In this document: in pieces, positions 35,036 to 47,111 of the stretch
Layout: each line of letters opens with the position of its first letter
Numbering within the stretch: the first letter of the stretch is position 1
Assembly: GCA_021777135.1 (NCBI GenBank)
Contig: JAJYDX010000005.1
Coordinates: 1-64,000 of the forward strand
Direction of reading: 5' to 3'
DNA from: a bacterium
GTDB taxonomy: Bacteria > SZUA-79 > Acidulodesulfobacterales > Acidulodesulfobacteraceae
DNA: 64,000 nucleotides
The notes under the pieces: model-generated
Seen by the model: only the letters and a program-made list of their open reading frames with translations
Told to the model about the DNA's origin: nothing
The model's database searches: none
Position numbers and translations under genes: made by a program

Positions 35036-36492
35036 TAGTAATTGCCGGTTGAAATTATAGTTACCGTATCTGTGCCGGAATTAACGATGAAACAGTAATG
35101 CCCGTCCGGCGAAATTCTGACGGCAGACGGATAACTGCCGACTTTAACCGTTTTGACGACTTCGGCTTTGGCGACGTCTATAATGCTTAAAGTAGCGCCC
35201 TGGGTATTTATGACGTAAAGATATCTTCCGTCCGGCGTAACGGCGGCGGCGGTCGGTCCCTTGCCGGTATAAACGGTAGCCACTTTACCGAAAGGCTGCG
35301 GCACGTAGTTCGAAGTAGGAGCATACGCACGCGAATACGCGGTATAAGGAGCTGCCTGAGAAGGAACTGCGGCTGTTGTCTGTACGGGTGAAGTAATAGC
35401 GGTTACCGGAGTTCCGGTTACGACCGGAGAAACGGGCGCGATGTTCGCGTACGCCGCGCTTGTCCTTTTAATTCTTATAAAGGCGGCGCTGGACGCCGAA
35501 GTTACGGTTACGAGCGCGGCGCTTCCGTCGGGAGAAACCGCTACGTTTATAGGACCTGTAGGTAAATTTATGGTCTTTATGTGATTAAAATGCACCGCGT
35601 TGTAAACAGAAAGCGCCATGTTCTGATAATTTACGACAAAAAGCATCATACCGTCGGGAGTCAAGCCCAAAGAAGACGGGTCGGACAGGGTCTTGAAGTT
35701 CCTGACCGGCGCAAAGTTTTTTTCATTATAAACATATATCTTGTTATCTTTGCCTGAAGATACGTAAAAATATTTTACCGGCGAACCGGAAGGAGAAAAC
35801 GCTACGGAAGTAGGATTTTTACCTGTGCGTATATTTCTTATTACGGACATGGTAGATACGTTAATTATAGAAACGGAAGACCCTCCGGCGTTTGCCACGA
35901 CGATTATTTTTCCGTTTGGAGATATCGCTATTCCCTGCGGTTTTTTTCCGACGTTTATCCTTTTAATTACGGCATTTTGCATCGTATTTATTACATCTAC
36001 TTCGTTGCTATGGATATTGGTGACAAAAGCGTATTTGGAATCAATGGAAAAAACTACGCCTACCGGACTTCCGCCCGTGTTTATATTCATGGCTTTTGTA
36101 AGCGTGGACATATTTAAAAGGCTGACGTTTCCCGAAGCGGTATTGCATACGTAGGCAAAAGTCAGGGAAGGCGCTATAGCCACGCCGGTAGGATGGGAGC
36201 CGACCTTAATCGACGCGACCGTTCCCTTGGTAGCCATGCTGACGACCGAAACGGTATCGTTATCCGAGTTAGAAACGAGGGCATAATTGCCGTTGGGCGA
36301 AAAAGCCACTCCGAAAGGGAAACTGCCTACGGGAATGTTTCTCGTAAGCCTTGGAGTTAATAAAGCATAGGCGGAATTTAACGTACCTGATATAATTAAA
36401 AAGGAAACCAAAAAAGCGATGAAAACTCCTAAGCGTCCTAAGCGTACGAACCGTCCGCCGTTAAAATTTTCATTTTTCTTTAACTTTGACAT
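35032..36492 (-). CDS. YVTN/YncE-type beta-propeller protein, exported
   Basis: A 486-residue protein with a signal-anchor helix at about 21-44 (GVFIAFLVSFLIISGTLNSAYA). About eight propeller repeats of about 42 residues follow, each of the type PxGVAFSPNGxYALVSNSDxDTVSVVSM. A Pro/Ala/Thr-rich linker (about 360-405) splits off the last two repeats. Such proteins bind partners or surface polymers in the periplasm, and no catalytic motif is evident. It is translationally coupled to the ubiB-like gene. Confidence 0.85.
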   Translation of the reverse strand: MSKLKKNENFNGGRFVRLGRLGVFIAFLVSFLIISGTLNSAYALLTPRLTRNIPVGSFPFGVAFSPNGNYALVSNSDNDTVSVVSMATKGTVASIKVGSHPTGVAIAPSLTFAYVCNTASGNVSLLNMSTLTKAMNINTGGSPVGVVFSIDSKYAFVTNIHSNEVDVINTMQNAVIKRINVGKKPQGIAISPNGKIIVVANAGGSSVSIINVSTMSVIRNIRTGKNPTSVAFSPSGSPVKYFYVSSGKDNKIYVYNEKNFAPVRNFKTLSDPSSLGLTPDGMMLFVVNYQNMALSVYNAVHFNHIKTINLPTGPINVAVSPDGSAALVTVTSASSAAFIRIKRTSAAYANIAPVSPVVTGTPVTAITSPVQTTAAVPSQAAPYTAYSRAYAPTSNYVPQPFGKVATVYTGKGPTAAAVTPDGRYLYVINTQGATLSIIDVAKAEVVKTVKVGSYPSAVRISPDGHYCFIVNSGTDTVTIISTGNYY

Positions 36493-36516
36493 AAATGCAC
36501 CCGTTTATTTAAATGT

Positions 36517-38520
<2,004 letters not shown>

Positions 38521-40509
38521 TTAATAAAGCGAATTATAGACGTAATAATTTGCGAGAACTCTTTTTACGTAGTTTCTTGTCTGATTAAAAGGAATAAGCT
38601 CGATGAACAGGGGCATTTTATAATTTTTCAATAAGTAATTCCTCCAGTACGCGACCGCACCCGGACCGGCGTTGTAAGACGCTATCGCAAGATATTTTTT
38701 ATTATAGAACTGGCTTAGGAGCGTCTTTAAATAATACGAACCGAAACTAATATTTATATTTTTTCTGTAAAGCATCGAAGGATTAAAGTTATAGCACCTC
38801 GTACGTTTTGCGATATAATATCCGGTCGACGGTATTATCTGCATAAGACCTATGGCGCTGGCGCTTGAATAGCACGCCGGATTATAAAGGCTTTCCTGCC
38901 TCATTATCCCGTATATTAAGTTTACCGGAATACCGTATCTGGAAGAATATTTTAATACGGAGGCGTAATAAGGACGGGGATAAAGTATTTTCAAAAAGCT
39001 CCCGTCCAAAAGTAAATACTTGTATTTGTAATTATAAATCAGGTTTGACGCCAGGACTACCGCCGTTCCGTATTCGCCGTTTTTATAGAGCATATAAGCA
39101 AAAGCCGCCCCGGCCTTTTTATTCCTGATTAGGGGGTAGAACCTTTGCATTTCTACGTTTGAAAGGAAATATAATTTCAATTTTAAAAATGCCTTGAACC
39201 TTTTGAAAGCTAAAAAATTTAGGTAGGGCTTTATATACTTATAATCGGTAATTTTACTTTTCGCGCGGGCATGGCTGCCTATGTAACCGACGTTAAGGTT
39301 TTTTGCCGACGCCCCTTTCATTCCGTCTATTTTGTTTATCATAATTGCGGACATTATGCCGTAATAAGAATATCTGAGAAATCTGGAACCTTTTATTATA
39401 TTAAAATAAAAAGACGCCCTCCTGCTATAGCCCAGCTTTTCCAACGTCTCCCCGTACCAGAATAGAAACTTTGCGTTTTTCCCATCGACCTTGTCGCTTA
39501 CCGCCAAAAAGGATTTAAGCTTATCGGCGGCAAACGCGGTATTTCCGCTTTTTAAATCATTTAGGACGCCGCTCCATACGATTTGCCTGTATATTAGCAT
39601 TTCCCTGTCAGATAAAAAACCGTACCTGCCGGCTATTTTATCTAAAAGAAGCCCCGCTTCCCTGCTGTTATGCAAAATATAATAATAATAACGGGCTTTT
39701 AGCTCTAAGACGCTTAGTTTCCTAACACCGTAATACCCGTAACAGCTTTTGGCTTTATGCGCCTGTAAACATTCATCCGCCTGTTTTAAAAAAAGAGGGC
39801 TTTTAAGCTTCATTAAATCTTTTAAGGTTATAAACCTCGCTTTTTTGCTTTTCGCAGAAATATTTTTTAAAAGCCCGATAGATTCCGTATAATAAGAGTC
39901 GTAATATAAATTGAGCCCGCGCTTGATTTTTTGAGGTTCGCTTAAGGAGGCTTCGCTAAAATTTATTTTATGCGATTTGGAAAAAACGGGGTAGTCGGTA
40001 TAAATACGCAGTAAAAAACGTTCGGCAAGCCTGCGGTTCTTAAGTTTGATATACGCCTTATATATTTTAAACATAGCGTATGAGCGGACAGCCGATTTTT
40101 TGGAGTGTCCGGCTATGTAACGCAGGTGGGAAATCTCCGAAAGGTAAAAACCGTTTTTCTCTTCGCAAAGCGCAAGGTAAAAAACGGCGTTTTTATAAAA
40201 AACAAATTTCGGATACAGGCTTGCAAGGTTTAAAAAAACGCGGTCTGCATCGCGATATTCCTTAAGCTTAAACAGGGACAATCCTTGGTAATAAAGGGCA
40301 TAATCTTTTAAAAGCCTGCCTTTAAAGCCGTAAAGCCGGAATTGGTCCGCCGCCGGCTTATAAATGCCGCGCGAATAATTATCGTAGGCTTTTTTAAATA
40401 TAATTTCGTTCCGGCGGTTAAAATAAGAATATGAGGTTCCGGCGGTTAAACTCAGGAAAACGAAAAGGGCGGATAAAAGAAATGTAGCTTTTAGGAAAAA
40501 CCTGCGCAT
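38521..40509 (-). CDS. slt: Soluble lytic murein transglycosylase
   Basis: A 662-residue periplasmic enzyme that cleaves peptidoglycan to 1,6-anhydro products. It has a signal peptide at 1-28, a long alpha-superhelical (TPR-like) middle rich in Tyr and Lys, and a C-terminal lysozyme-like GH23 domain. The catalytic Glu is at about 539 in YGIMRQESLYNP. The domain also has SSASAIGLMQIIPSTGYYIA and IASYNAGPGAVAYW. The length and layout match Slt70-type enzymes. It lies between dapF and ligA. Confidence 0.93.
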   Translation of the reverse strand: MRRFFLKATFLLSALFVFLSLTAGTSYSYFNRRNEIIFKKAYDNYSRGIYKPAADQFRLYGFKGRLLKDYALYYQGLSLFKLKEYRDADRVFLNLASLYPKFVFYKNAVFYLALCEEKNGFYLSEISHLRYIAGHSKKSAVRSYAMFKIYKAYIKLKNRRLAERFLLRIYTDYPVFSKSHKINFSEASLSEPQKIKRGLNLYYDSYYTESIGLLKNISAKSKKARFITLKDLMKLKSPLFLKQADECLQAHKAKSCYGYYGVRKLSVLELKARYYYYILHNSREAGLLLDKIAGRYGFLSDREMLIYRQIVWSGVLNDLKSGNTAFAADKLKSFLAVSDKVDGKNAKFLFWYGETLEKLGYSRRASFYFNIIKGSRFLRYSYYGIMSAIMINKIDGMKGASAKNLNVGYIGSHARAKSKITDYKYIKPYLNFLAFKRFKAFLKLKLYFLSNVEMQRFYPLIRNKKAGAAFAYMLYKNGEYGTAVVLASNLIYNYKYKYLLLDGSFLKILYPRPYYASVLKYSSRYGIPVNLIYGIMRQESLYNPACYSSASAIGLMQIIPSTGYYIAKRTRCYNFNPSMLYRKNINISFGSYYLKTLLSQFYNKKYLAIASYNAGPGAVAYWRNYLLKNYKMPLFIELIPFNQTRNYVKRVLANYYVYNSLY

Positions 40510-40536
40510 ATAAAAATAAAAAAATAAAATTAGGTA

Positions 40537-41457
40537 TTATGATATCTTATAATCAAAATTAAAAAAGCCGGTAAAAACTTCTTCGGCAGGTCCGACCATG
40601 TAAACGCCTTCGTCCAGCTCTCCCGATATTTTAAGCGTCCCGCCGTATAAATTTACGTTAAGGGCGCTTTCCTTAATCCTTCCGGTTTTTCTCATAACGG
40701 AATATACGGCGCAAGCGCCGGTCCCGCATGCCAAAGTTTCGCCGGAACCTCTTTCCCACGTCCTTACGAGCACGTTTTTATCGTCCGTAACCTGAACGAA
40801 TTCCACGTTTATCCTTTTAGGAAACATTTTATTGTTTTCTATTAAGCGGCCGTAAAAATGCACGTCGAAACTTTTAACGTCTTCGACGAATACGGCGCAA
40901 TGAGGATTTCCCATGGAAACGCAAGATATTTCAAATTCTTTTCCACCCGCGCTTATTTTTTCGTTAATAATTTCGGGTTTTGTGAAAACCGCCGGAACTT
41001 CTTCGGTTTTAAATTGCGGAATACCCATAAATACGCGGGCTTCTTTTACGGTCCCCGTCCCGGGGTTTAAAAATACCTCCACGGTCTTTATGCCTGCCAG
41101 AGTTTCAATATTTATAATTTTTTTATCGGTAAGATGCCTGTCGTATATGTATTTGGCAAAGCATCTTATGCCGTTTCCGCACATTTCTCCTTCGGAGCCG
41201 TCGGCGTTAAACATACGCATGCGGAAATCCGCCTTAACTGAGGAGCCGCCGCCGGCAGGTTCCGAAACGCCTCGCGAAGGCGGCAAAATTATTATAATGC
41301 CGTCGGAGCCTGCTCCGAAATGCCTGTCGCTGATTTTTACCGCAAGCTCCTTGTAAAAATCCGTATCGTCGGAAACGCAGGCAGGCAAATCGTTTATAGC
41401 GTCCAAATAAAAATAGTCGTTGCCCGCGCCTTCAAGTTTTGTAAATTTTATATTCAT
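40537..41457 (-). CDS. dapF: Diaminopimelate epimerase
   Basis: A 306-residue enzyme converting LL- to meso-diaminopimelate for lysine and peptidoglycan. The two catalytic cysteines are C93 (EMCGNGIRC) and C244 (LACGTGAC). It begins with the conserved FTKLEGAGNDYFYLD. A short Gly/Ser/Pro-rich insert (about 61-75) lies in the first domain. It is in a run with slt and ligA, consistent with envelope synthesis. Confidence 0.96.
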   Translation of the reverse strand: MNIKFTKLEGAGNDYFYLDAINDLPACVSDDTDFYKELAVKISDRHFGAGSDGIIIILPPSRGVSEPAGGGSSVKADFRMRMFNADGSEGEMCGNGIRCFAKYIYDRHLTDKKIINIETLAGIKTVEVFLNPGTGTVKEARVFMGIPQFKTEEVPAVFTKPEIINEKISAGGKEFEISCVSMGNPHCAVFVEDVKSFDVHFYGRLIENNKMFPKRINVEFVQVTDDKNVLVRTWERGSGETLACGTGACAVYSVMRKTGRIKESALNVNLYGGTLKISGELDEGVYMVGPAEEVFTGFFNFDYKIS

Positions 41458-41477
41458 AATTTTATTTTTATAATAAA

Positions 41478-41900
41478 TTAATAGTTATTTTGTTTTTTTA
41501 ATATTTTTTTTAGCGAAGTATTTCCGGTTGAGGTAAAACTGTGGCTTATTACTGTTCCGTTTTTTATGACCACGCTGAGTTTTTGCTTATATTTTCTCGT
41601 GGACGCAGTAAGTATTTCATTGCCCATATGCACGTATTTTTTATATGAAAACCTGTATTTATAAGTTACCGTACCCGGCGTTAAAGGATTTTTTTCTATT
41701 GCGTAAGGCGGACCGAACATTGAAACTATTTGGCTTTCGGTAGTGGTTCCGTTTATTATTTTAGCGACGTTAGCGGACATAATAGGGTTTCCCTGCATAT
41801 TGCGGGTCGTGGCGCATCCTGTCAGCGCAAAACCGGAAAGCGCAATAAAGATTAATAATAAAAAAAACGCCTTGACCGATTTTATGTTCATAATATTCAT
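41478..41900 (-). CDS. BamE/SmpA-like lipoprotein
   Basis: A 140-residue lipoprotein. Lipobox ALTGC ends at C29 after a hydrophobic signal. The mature part has NIINGTTTESQIVSMFGPP-like sequence followed by YKYRFSYKKYVHMG and a beta-rich tail, which matches the SmpA/BamE (OmlA) fold. True BamE helps assemble outer-membrane proteins. Assignment to BamE itself rather than another member of the fold is uncertain. It sits just before dapF, 20 bases upstream on the same strand. Confidence 0.75.
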   Translation of the reverse strand: MNIMNIKSVKAFFLLLIFIALSGFALTGCATTRNMQGNPIMSANVAKIINGTTTESQIVSMFGPPYAIEKNPLTPGTVTYKYRFSYKKYVHMGNEILTASTRKYKQKLSVVIKNGTVISHSFTSTGNTSLKKILKKQNNY

Positions 41901-41988
41901 ATTGGTTATCCCCTTTTTTTATTTAAGAATATCTGTATACTTTAGCATAATTTTCGGATAATTTAAAGCCGTAATTTTAGGTTCGCGC

Positions 41989-42825
41989 TCATCTTTTGCC
42001 GGAATATCTGGGGTCGAGGGCATTCCTTACGGCTTCCCCTACGAGGTTGAAGCTAAGCACCGTCAGCAGTATCGCTATTCCGGGAAAAAGGGTAAGCCAC
42101 CATGCTACCATTATATATGTTTTTCCTCTTGAGAGCATTCCGCCCCAGCTTGCCGTAGGAGGCATTATGCCGATTCCAAGAAAGGCAAGCGAAGCCTGAA
42201 TAAGAATAGCCCCCGCCAATCCAAGAGTAGCGGAAACTAAAATTGGCGCGATAGTATTAGGCAAAATTTCAAAAAACATGATATACGCATCGGATGCGCC
42301 TGCGGCGCGCGCGGCAAGAACATAGTCTTTTTCCCTGTTTTGCGTAAATTCCGCCCTGATAATGCGGGATATCCCCATCCATGACGTCAGTCCTATGATT
42401 ATCATTATATTTATAATTGAAGGCTTCAATATCGCGCTTATTGCGAGGATTAAGAAAAAAGAAGGAAACGTCAGCATTATATCGACGAACCTCATCAATA
42501 CGCTGTCCGTAATACCGCCGTAATAACCTGCATATGCCCCTATCGGAATCCCGATTAACATCGACAGCGAAACGGCTATGAAACCGACTTCTATCGAAAT
42601 CCTCCCGCCGTAAATAAGCCTCGAAAGGACGTCCCTGCCAAGCTGGTCTGTCCCGAGAATATGGGCGGCGCCGGGCGGCAGCAAAATTGCGTTTACGTCT
42701 ATTTTATCGGGATTATACGGGGATATATAAGGCGCTAATATCGCGGATGCTATGATAAGCAGTATGAAAAGCAAGGAGAACAGGGCAAGTTTATTTTTTT
42801 TAAAAGCGTTAATAATTTCGTCCAT
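41989..42825 (-). CDS. Peptide/nickel-type ABC transporter permease (DppC/OppC family)
   Basis: A 278-residue inner-membrane permease with six hydrophobic helices. Family signatures are ILGTDQLGRDVLSRLIYGGR and the EAA loop AARAAGASDAYIMFFEILPN, with a GDP-like C-terminal segment ALDPRYSGKR. It normally pairs with a DppB-type permease; the one here (42916-43887) is on the opposite strand, 90 bases away. No ATPase or binding-protein gene is adjacent, so the substrate cannot be named. Confidence 0.92.
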   Translation of the reverse strand: MDEIINAFKKNKLALFSLLFILLIIASAILAPYISPYNPDKIDVNAILLPPGAAHILGTDQLGRDVLSRLIYGGRISIEVGFIAVSLSMLIGIPIGAYAGYYGGITDSVLMRFVDIMLTFPSFFLILAISAILKPSIINIMIIIGLTSWMGISRIIRAEFTQNREKDYVLAARAAGASDAYIMFFEILPNTIAPILVSATLGLAGAILIQASLAFLGIGIMPPTASWGGMLSRGKTYIMVAWWLTLFPGIAILLTVLSFNLVGEAVRNALDPRYSGKR

Positions 42826-42915
42826 AAATTTTTTAATATTAATTCAGGGATATTATAATATATAATATATTTTTATAAAATAATTTATTTCAACCCTTAT
42901 AAAACAAGCGCGGTT

Positions 42916-43887
42916 ATGGGAATATATATAGCCAAAAGAATTTTATTTATGGTACCTATTTTAATAGGCATCACGCTTATATCTTTTTTCGTAATACATC
43001 TTGCCCCCGGAAACCCCCTGACAGAGCAATTAGGCTTAAATCCAAGGGTGTCCGCGTCTTCGAGGCTGATGCTCGCAAAGCTTTACGGCTTAAACAAGCC
43101 GCTTTTGACCCAGTATTTCGACTGGCTTAAAAGAATAGTTACCTTAAACTTCGGCGTTTCTTTTACGGCAAACCATGAACCGGTAATAACGGAAATTAAA
43201 AGAACCATAGGCATCACGATTCTTATTAACTCCTTAGCGCTGGTGTTCATATTTTTGTTTTCCGTTCCTCTTGGAGTCCTGTCGGCGGTAAAACACGATT
43301 CTTTTTTCGATAAGATTACCACGGTTTTTGTATTCATTGGCTTTGCGGCGCCTTCTTTCTGGGTAGCCTTGCTTCTTATAATATTTTTTGGAATAGACCT
43401 GCATATCTTGCCTATAGGCGGAATAACTTCATTAGGCTATAATTTTTTTCCCTGGTACGGAAAAATATCCGATATAGCCAAACATCTTATAATGCCGGTT
43501 TTTGTGGCAGGTTTCGGCGGCATAGCCGGTCTTTCGAGGTATTTAAAGGGAAATATGCTTGAAGTTTACAGGCAAGATTATATTATTACAGCCAGGGCAA
43601 AGGGGCTGAAAGAACGGACGGTCGTTTACAGGCACGCCATGAAAAACGCCTTGATACCTTTTATAACCATACTTGGTTTAAGCGTCCCCGGGCTTATCGG
43701 CGGAAGCGTAATAATAGAAACCATATTCGACATAAACGGAATGGGGAGGCTTTTCTATCAGGGCGTCCTGGCACGCGACTATCCGACTATTATGGGGATA
43801 TTGGTAATAGGCGCGGTCCTTACCCTTTTAGGAAATCTTTTAGCGGATATAGCCTATGCCTTGGTTGACCCTAGGCTTAGAAAATAA
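42916..43887 (+). CDS. Peptide/nickel-type ABC transporter permease (DppB/OppB family)
   Basis: A 323-residue permease. It opens with the typical MGIYIAKRILFMVPILIGIT and VIHLAPGNPL, and has the EAA loop TARAKGLKERTVVYRHAMKN followed by IETIFDINGMGRL and a VDPRLRK end. It is divergent from the DppC-type partner. The start is ATG at 42916 with a weak ribosome site. A hairpin and a partial REP-like element follow it. Confidence 0.92.
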   Translation: MGIYIAKRILFMVPILIGITLISFFVIHLAPGNPLTEQLGLNPRVSASSRLMLAKLYGLNKPLLTQYFDWLKRIVTLNFGVSFTANHEPVITEIKRTIGITILINSLALVFIFLFSVPLGVLSAVKHDSFFDKITTVFVFIGFAAPSFWVALLLIIFFGIDLHILPIGGITSLGYNFFPWYGKISDIAKHLIMPVFVAGFGGIAGLSRYLKGNMLEVYRQDYIITARAKGLKERTVVYRHAMKNALIPFITILGLSVPGLIGGSVIIETIFDINGMGRLFYQGVLARDYPTIMGILVIGAVLTLLGNLLADIAYALVDPRLRK

Positions 43888-43895
43888 AAGTAGTT

Positions 43896-43964
43896 GTCAT
43901 TCCCGCGTAGGCGATATTTTTGTCCGCAAGCTTATCGAAGTATATCTTCGATGCGGACAAAAAT
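43896..43964. repeat. REP-like half element and long hairpin after the dppB-type gene
   Basis: GTCATTCCCGCG (43896-43907) equals one end of the complete REP-like hairpin at 52441-52466. It is followed by a two-part stem: 12-base arms 43916-43927/43953-43964 (ATTTTTGTCCGC) and inner 7-base arms 43934-43940/43946-43952, with an AAGCTT bulge. It lies between the convergent dppB-type and RND permease genes and could terminate transcription in both directions. Confidence 0.6.
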
Positions 43965-44012
43965 GCCAGAAAATAAATTTCTATTGCAGGATTAAGGATA
44001 AATACGGTATGG

Positions 44013-47000
44013 CTATTTCGCGCTTTCCCTGCCTTTATTTAAATCTTTGCCTATATACATATAAACAGTAGGGACTATGAATATGGTAAGGAAAGTCCCT
44101 ATTCCAAGTCCTGCGGCTATTACGAGCCCTATATCGAACCTGCTTACGGCTCCGGCTCCCGTGGCGATTAAAAGAGGCACTACCCCGAAAACCATCGCGG
44201 CGGTAGTCATTAAAATCGGTCTTAGCCTTATCGCGGAAGCATGCTCTATCGCGGAACGTTTATCCATTCCTTCTTTCTGCAAGTCGTTAGCGAACTTGGT
44301 AATAAGTATTCCGTGCTTGCTGACAAGCCCTATAAGCGTAACAAGACCTACCTCGGTATAAATGTTAATCGTGGCAAAACCAAGGCTTAAGAATATAAGG
44401 GCTCCGGTTAAAGACATTGGGACGCTTATCAGAATGATAACCGGGTCGATAAAACTGTCGAACAGGGCGGCTAAAATAAGATATATTATTATAAGCGAGA
44501 AGAAAAACGTTACTATCATAGCAGAACCTTCTTCGACGTATTGGCGGGACTGTCCGGCAAAATTATATGAAAAACCTTTGGGAAATATGTTTTTTGAAGC
44601 GTTTTCAAGATAGCTTAACGCCTGACCGACGGTTACGCCGGGCTTGGCGACGGCGGACACCGTAACGGAATTCAGTTGGTTAAACTGGTTTAAAGATTCC
44701 GGCACGACCACCGTTTTAATTTTTATAAAACTGGAAAGCGGCACCATATTGCCGTTTAAAGCCTTTACGTAATAATTTTTCAGCATATTCGGAGTAAACC
44801 TGTATTTCTGCGAAACCTGCGGTATGACTTTATAACTGTAACCGTTCATTTCAAACCAGTTGACGTAGTTTTCGCTCAGCATGGTCGAAAGAGTATCTCC
44901 TATTTCCTGCATATCTACGCCCATGCTTTGTGCTTTGCTCTTATCTATGGAAATTTTTAACTGGGGTTCGTCGTATTTTAAATCGCTGTCCATATATAAA
45001 AACAAGCCGCTTTGCATGGCTTTTTGCATAAGGCTGTCGGTAACGCTCCTTAACTCGTCGTAATTAGACGTAGAATTAACCACGAACTCTACCGGCAGTC
45101 CCTGCGAGCCGGGCAGGCTGGGCAGCGCGAACGCGACTAATTTTAAGCCGGTAACCGAATTTAATTTCTGCTGGAGAACCGGCGTTAACTGCATCTGCGT
45201 TTTGTTTCTCTGGTTCCACGGTTTAAGTATCAAGCCGGATATAAGGCTGTTATTGCCGGAAACGCCAAGCGCCATAAAGTAACGGTCCATTTCAGGAATA
45301 GAATAATATATGCCTCCCATCTGTTTTGCGTAAACGTTTAGGTTTTTAAACGTCGAAGTAGGAGAAGCCGTTCCCATAACGAATATGACCCCCTGGTCTT
45401 CCGTAGGCGCGAGTTCGCTTTTAGTAGTGGAGAACAGGAAATACGCGCTTACTAAAACGACTGCTATTACCAAAGCTACGACGGGCTTATAATTAAGCAC
45501 GCCATGCAGTATCTTGGAATAAACGGATTTAATTCTATCGAACGTTGCGTCTAAAAAGCGGGTAAAACCCTTTTTACCCATATCTTCCCTAAGAAATTTG
45601 GAAGACATCATAGGGGAAAGCGTAAGGGCGATAATACCGGATATCAGCACCGCTCCCGCCAGGGAAAATGCAAACTCCGTAAATAATGCACCCGTCAGTC
45701 CGCCCATGAAACCTATAGGCAGAAAGACCGCTACCAGGGTAATAGACATGGCTATAATAGGAATACCTAGCTCCCTTGCGGCGACAAGAGCCGCTTCTAT
45801 CGGTTTTTTACCTTCTTCAACGTGCCGGCTGACGTTTTCAACCACGATAATCGCGTCGTCAACCACCAGTCCTATAGCTAAAACCATGGCGAGCAGGGTC
45901 AGCAGGTTTATCGAATAATGCAGGTAATACATTATAAACAGGTCGCCTATTATGGAAAGGGGTATCGCTATGACCGGAATTATTACGCTTCTTGCCGAAC
46001 CGAGAAATAAAAATATTACTATGACGACTATTATTAGGGTTTCCACGACGGCTTTTACGACTTCGTTAATGGAACTGCTTATAAAAACTGTTCTGTCGAA
46101 TGCCACCCTCAGTTTTATGTGCGCCGGGAGCTCCCTTTTCAGGGAGGGAATCATTTTTCTTATGTTTTTAACAACGGTGAGAGGATTGGCTGTAGGCGTC
46201 GTAAAAATACCCATAACTACCGCTTTCTTCCCGTTCATTATATTGCCTGCGTCGTAACTTATGGAGCCCATTTCAACGGTGCCTATGTCTTTTATCCTTA
46301 TAAGCGTTCCGCCGTCGTTAGCCACTACTAAGTTTTTAAACTGGCTTACGCTGTTTAATAAAGTATCCGCGGATATATTTACCTGTATATAATTGCCTTT
46401 GGTATATCCGTTTGAAGATATGTAGTTATTATTAGCAAGCGCCTGCGAAACCTGAACCGGCGTAACGTTGAATTCCGCCATTTTTTTAGGATTAAGCCAT
46501 ATTCTCATTCCAAACTGCTTGTTTCCGTAAATCATTACCTGCCCAACGCCGCTAACCGACTGCACTTTAGGTTGCACCGCCCTCGTAAGGTAATCCGTCA
46601 TCTGCGAACTGCTTAAAGACTTTGACGTAAAAGCCAGATACAGATACGCGAGGTTAGTCACGCTTGTTTTAGTAATTACCGGAAGCTGGGACTGCTTTGG
46701 AAGCTGGTTAAGGACGGAATTTACCTGCGAAAGCACCTCCGCCAAGGCGGCGTTAGGGTTGTAGTTCAATTTCATAAAAACCTGTATGGTGCTGACCCCT
46801 TCAGTGCTTGAAGACGTAATGTAATCGATGCCTTCGGAGGAAGCGATAGCCCTTTCTAAAGGCATTGTAATGAACCCCTGGACCACGTTAGCGCTTGCGC
46901 CCGGATACGCCGTCTGGACGGTAACCAGGGTGTCTTCGACTTTTGGATATTCCCTTACCGTTAGCTCGGAAAGCGACCTTGCGCCTAAAATTAAAATTAT

Positions 47001-47111
47001 AAGGCTTAGGACAATTGCCAGAACCGGTTTTTTTATAAATATATCGGTAAAATTGCCTGCTTCGCCGCGCGTTGAACCGTTGCTATTTTTGTCGGGAGTC
47101 AAATCGTTCAT
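44013..47111 (-). CDS. RND multidrug efflux permease (HAE1/AcrB family)
   Basis: A 1032-residue inner-membrane proton antiporter with 12 predicted helices and two large periplasmic loops. Diagnostic parts are the start FIKKPVLAIVLSLIILILG, the first-repeat proton-relay pair in AIGLVVDDAIIVVENV, the relay Lys in LIGLVSKHGILITKFA, and the loop sequence YPGASANVVQGFITMPLERAI. The length is standard. Its start overlaps the end of the adaptor gene by four bases, so the two are coupled. It works with the adaptor and the divergent NodT channel to expel hydrophobic compounds. Confidence 0.95.
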   Translation of the reverse strand: MNDLTPDKNSNGSTRGEAGNFTDIFIKKPVLAIVLSLIILILGARSLSELTVREYPKVEDTLVTVQTAYPGASANVVQGFITMPLERAIASSEGIDYITSSSTEGVSTIQVFMKLNYNPNAALAEVLSQVNSVLNQLPKQSQLPVITKTSVTNLAYLYLAFTSKSLSSSQMTDYLTRAVQPKVQSVSGVGQVMIYGNKQFGMRIWLNPKKMAEFNVTPVQVSQALANNNYISSNGYTKGNYIQVNISADTLLNSVSQFKNLVVANDGGTLIRIKDIGTVEMGSISYDAGNIMNGKKAVVMGIFTTPTANPLTVVKNIRKMIPSLKRELPAHIKLRVAFDRTVFISSSINEVVKAVVETLIIVVIVIFLFLGSARSVIIPVIAIPLSIIGDLFIMYYLHYSINLLTLLAMVLAIGLVVDDAIIVVENVSRHVEEGKKPIEAALVAARELGIPIIAMSITLVAVFLPIGFMGGLTGALFTEFAFSLAGAVLISGIIALTLSPMMSSKFLREDMGKKGFTRFLDATFDRIKSVYSKILHGVLNYKPVVALVIAVVLVSAYFLFSTTKSELAPTEDQGVIFVMGTASPTSTFKNLNVYAKQMGGIYYSIPEMDRYFMALGVSGNNSLISGLILKPWNQRNKTQMQLTPVLQQKLNSVTGLKLVAFALPSLPGSQGLPVEFVVNSTSNYDELRSVTDSLMQKAMQSGLFLYMDSDLKYDEPQLKISIDKSKAQSMGVDMQEIGDTLSTMLSENYVNWFEMNGYSYKVIPQVSQKYRFTPNMLKNYYVKALNGNMVPLSSFIKIKTVVVPESLNQFNQLNSVTVSAVAKPGVTVGQALSYLENASKNIFPKGFSYNFAGQSRQYVEEGSAMIVTFFFSLIIIYLILAALFDSFIDPVIILISVPMSLTGALIFLSLGFATINIYTEVGLVTLIGLVSKHGILITKFANDLQKEGMDKRSAIEHASAIRLRPILMTTAAMVFGVVPLLIATGAGAVSRFDIGLVIAAGLGIGTFLTIFIVPTVYMYIGKDLNKGRESAK

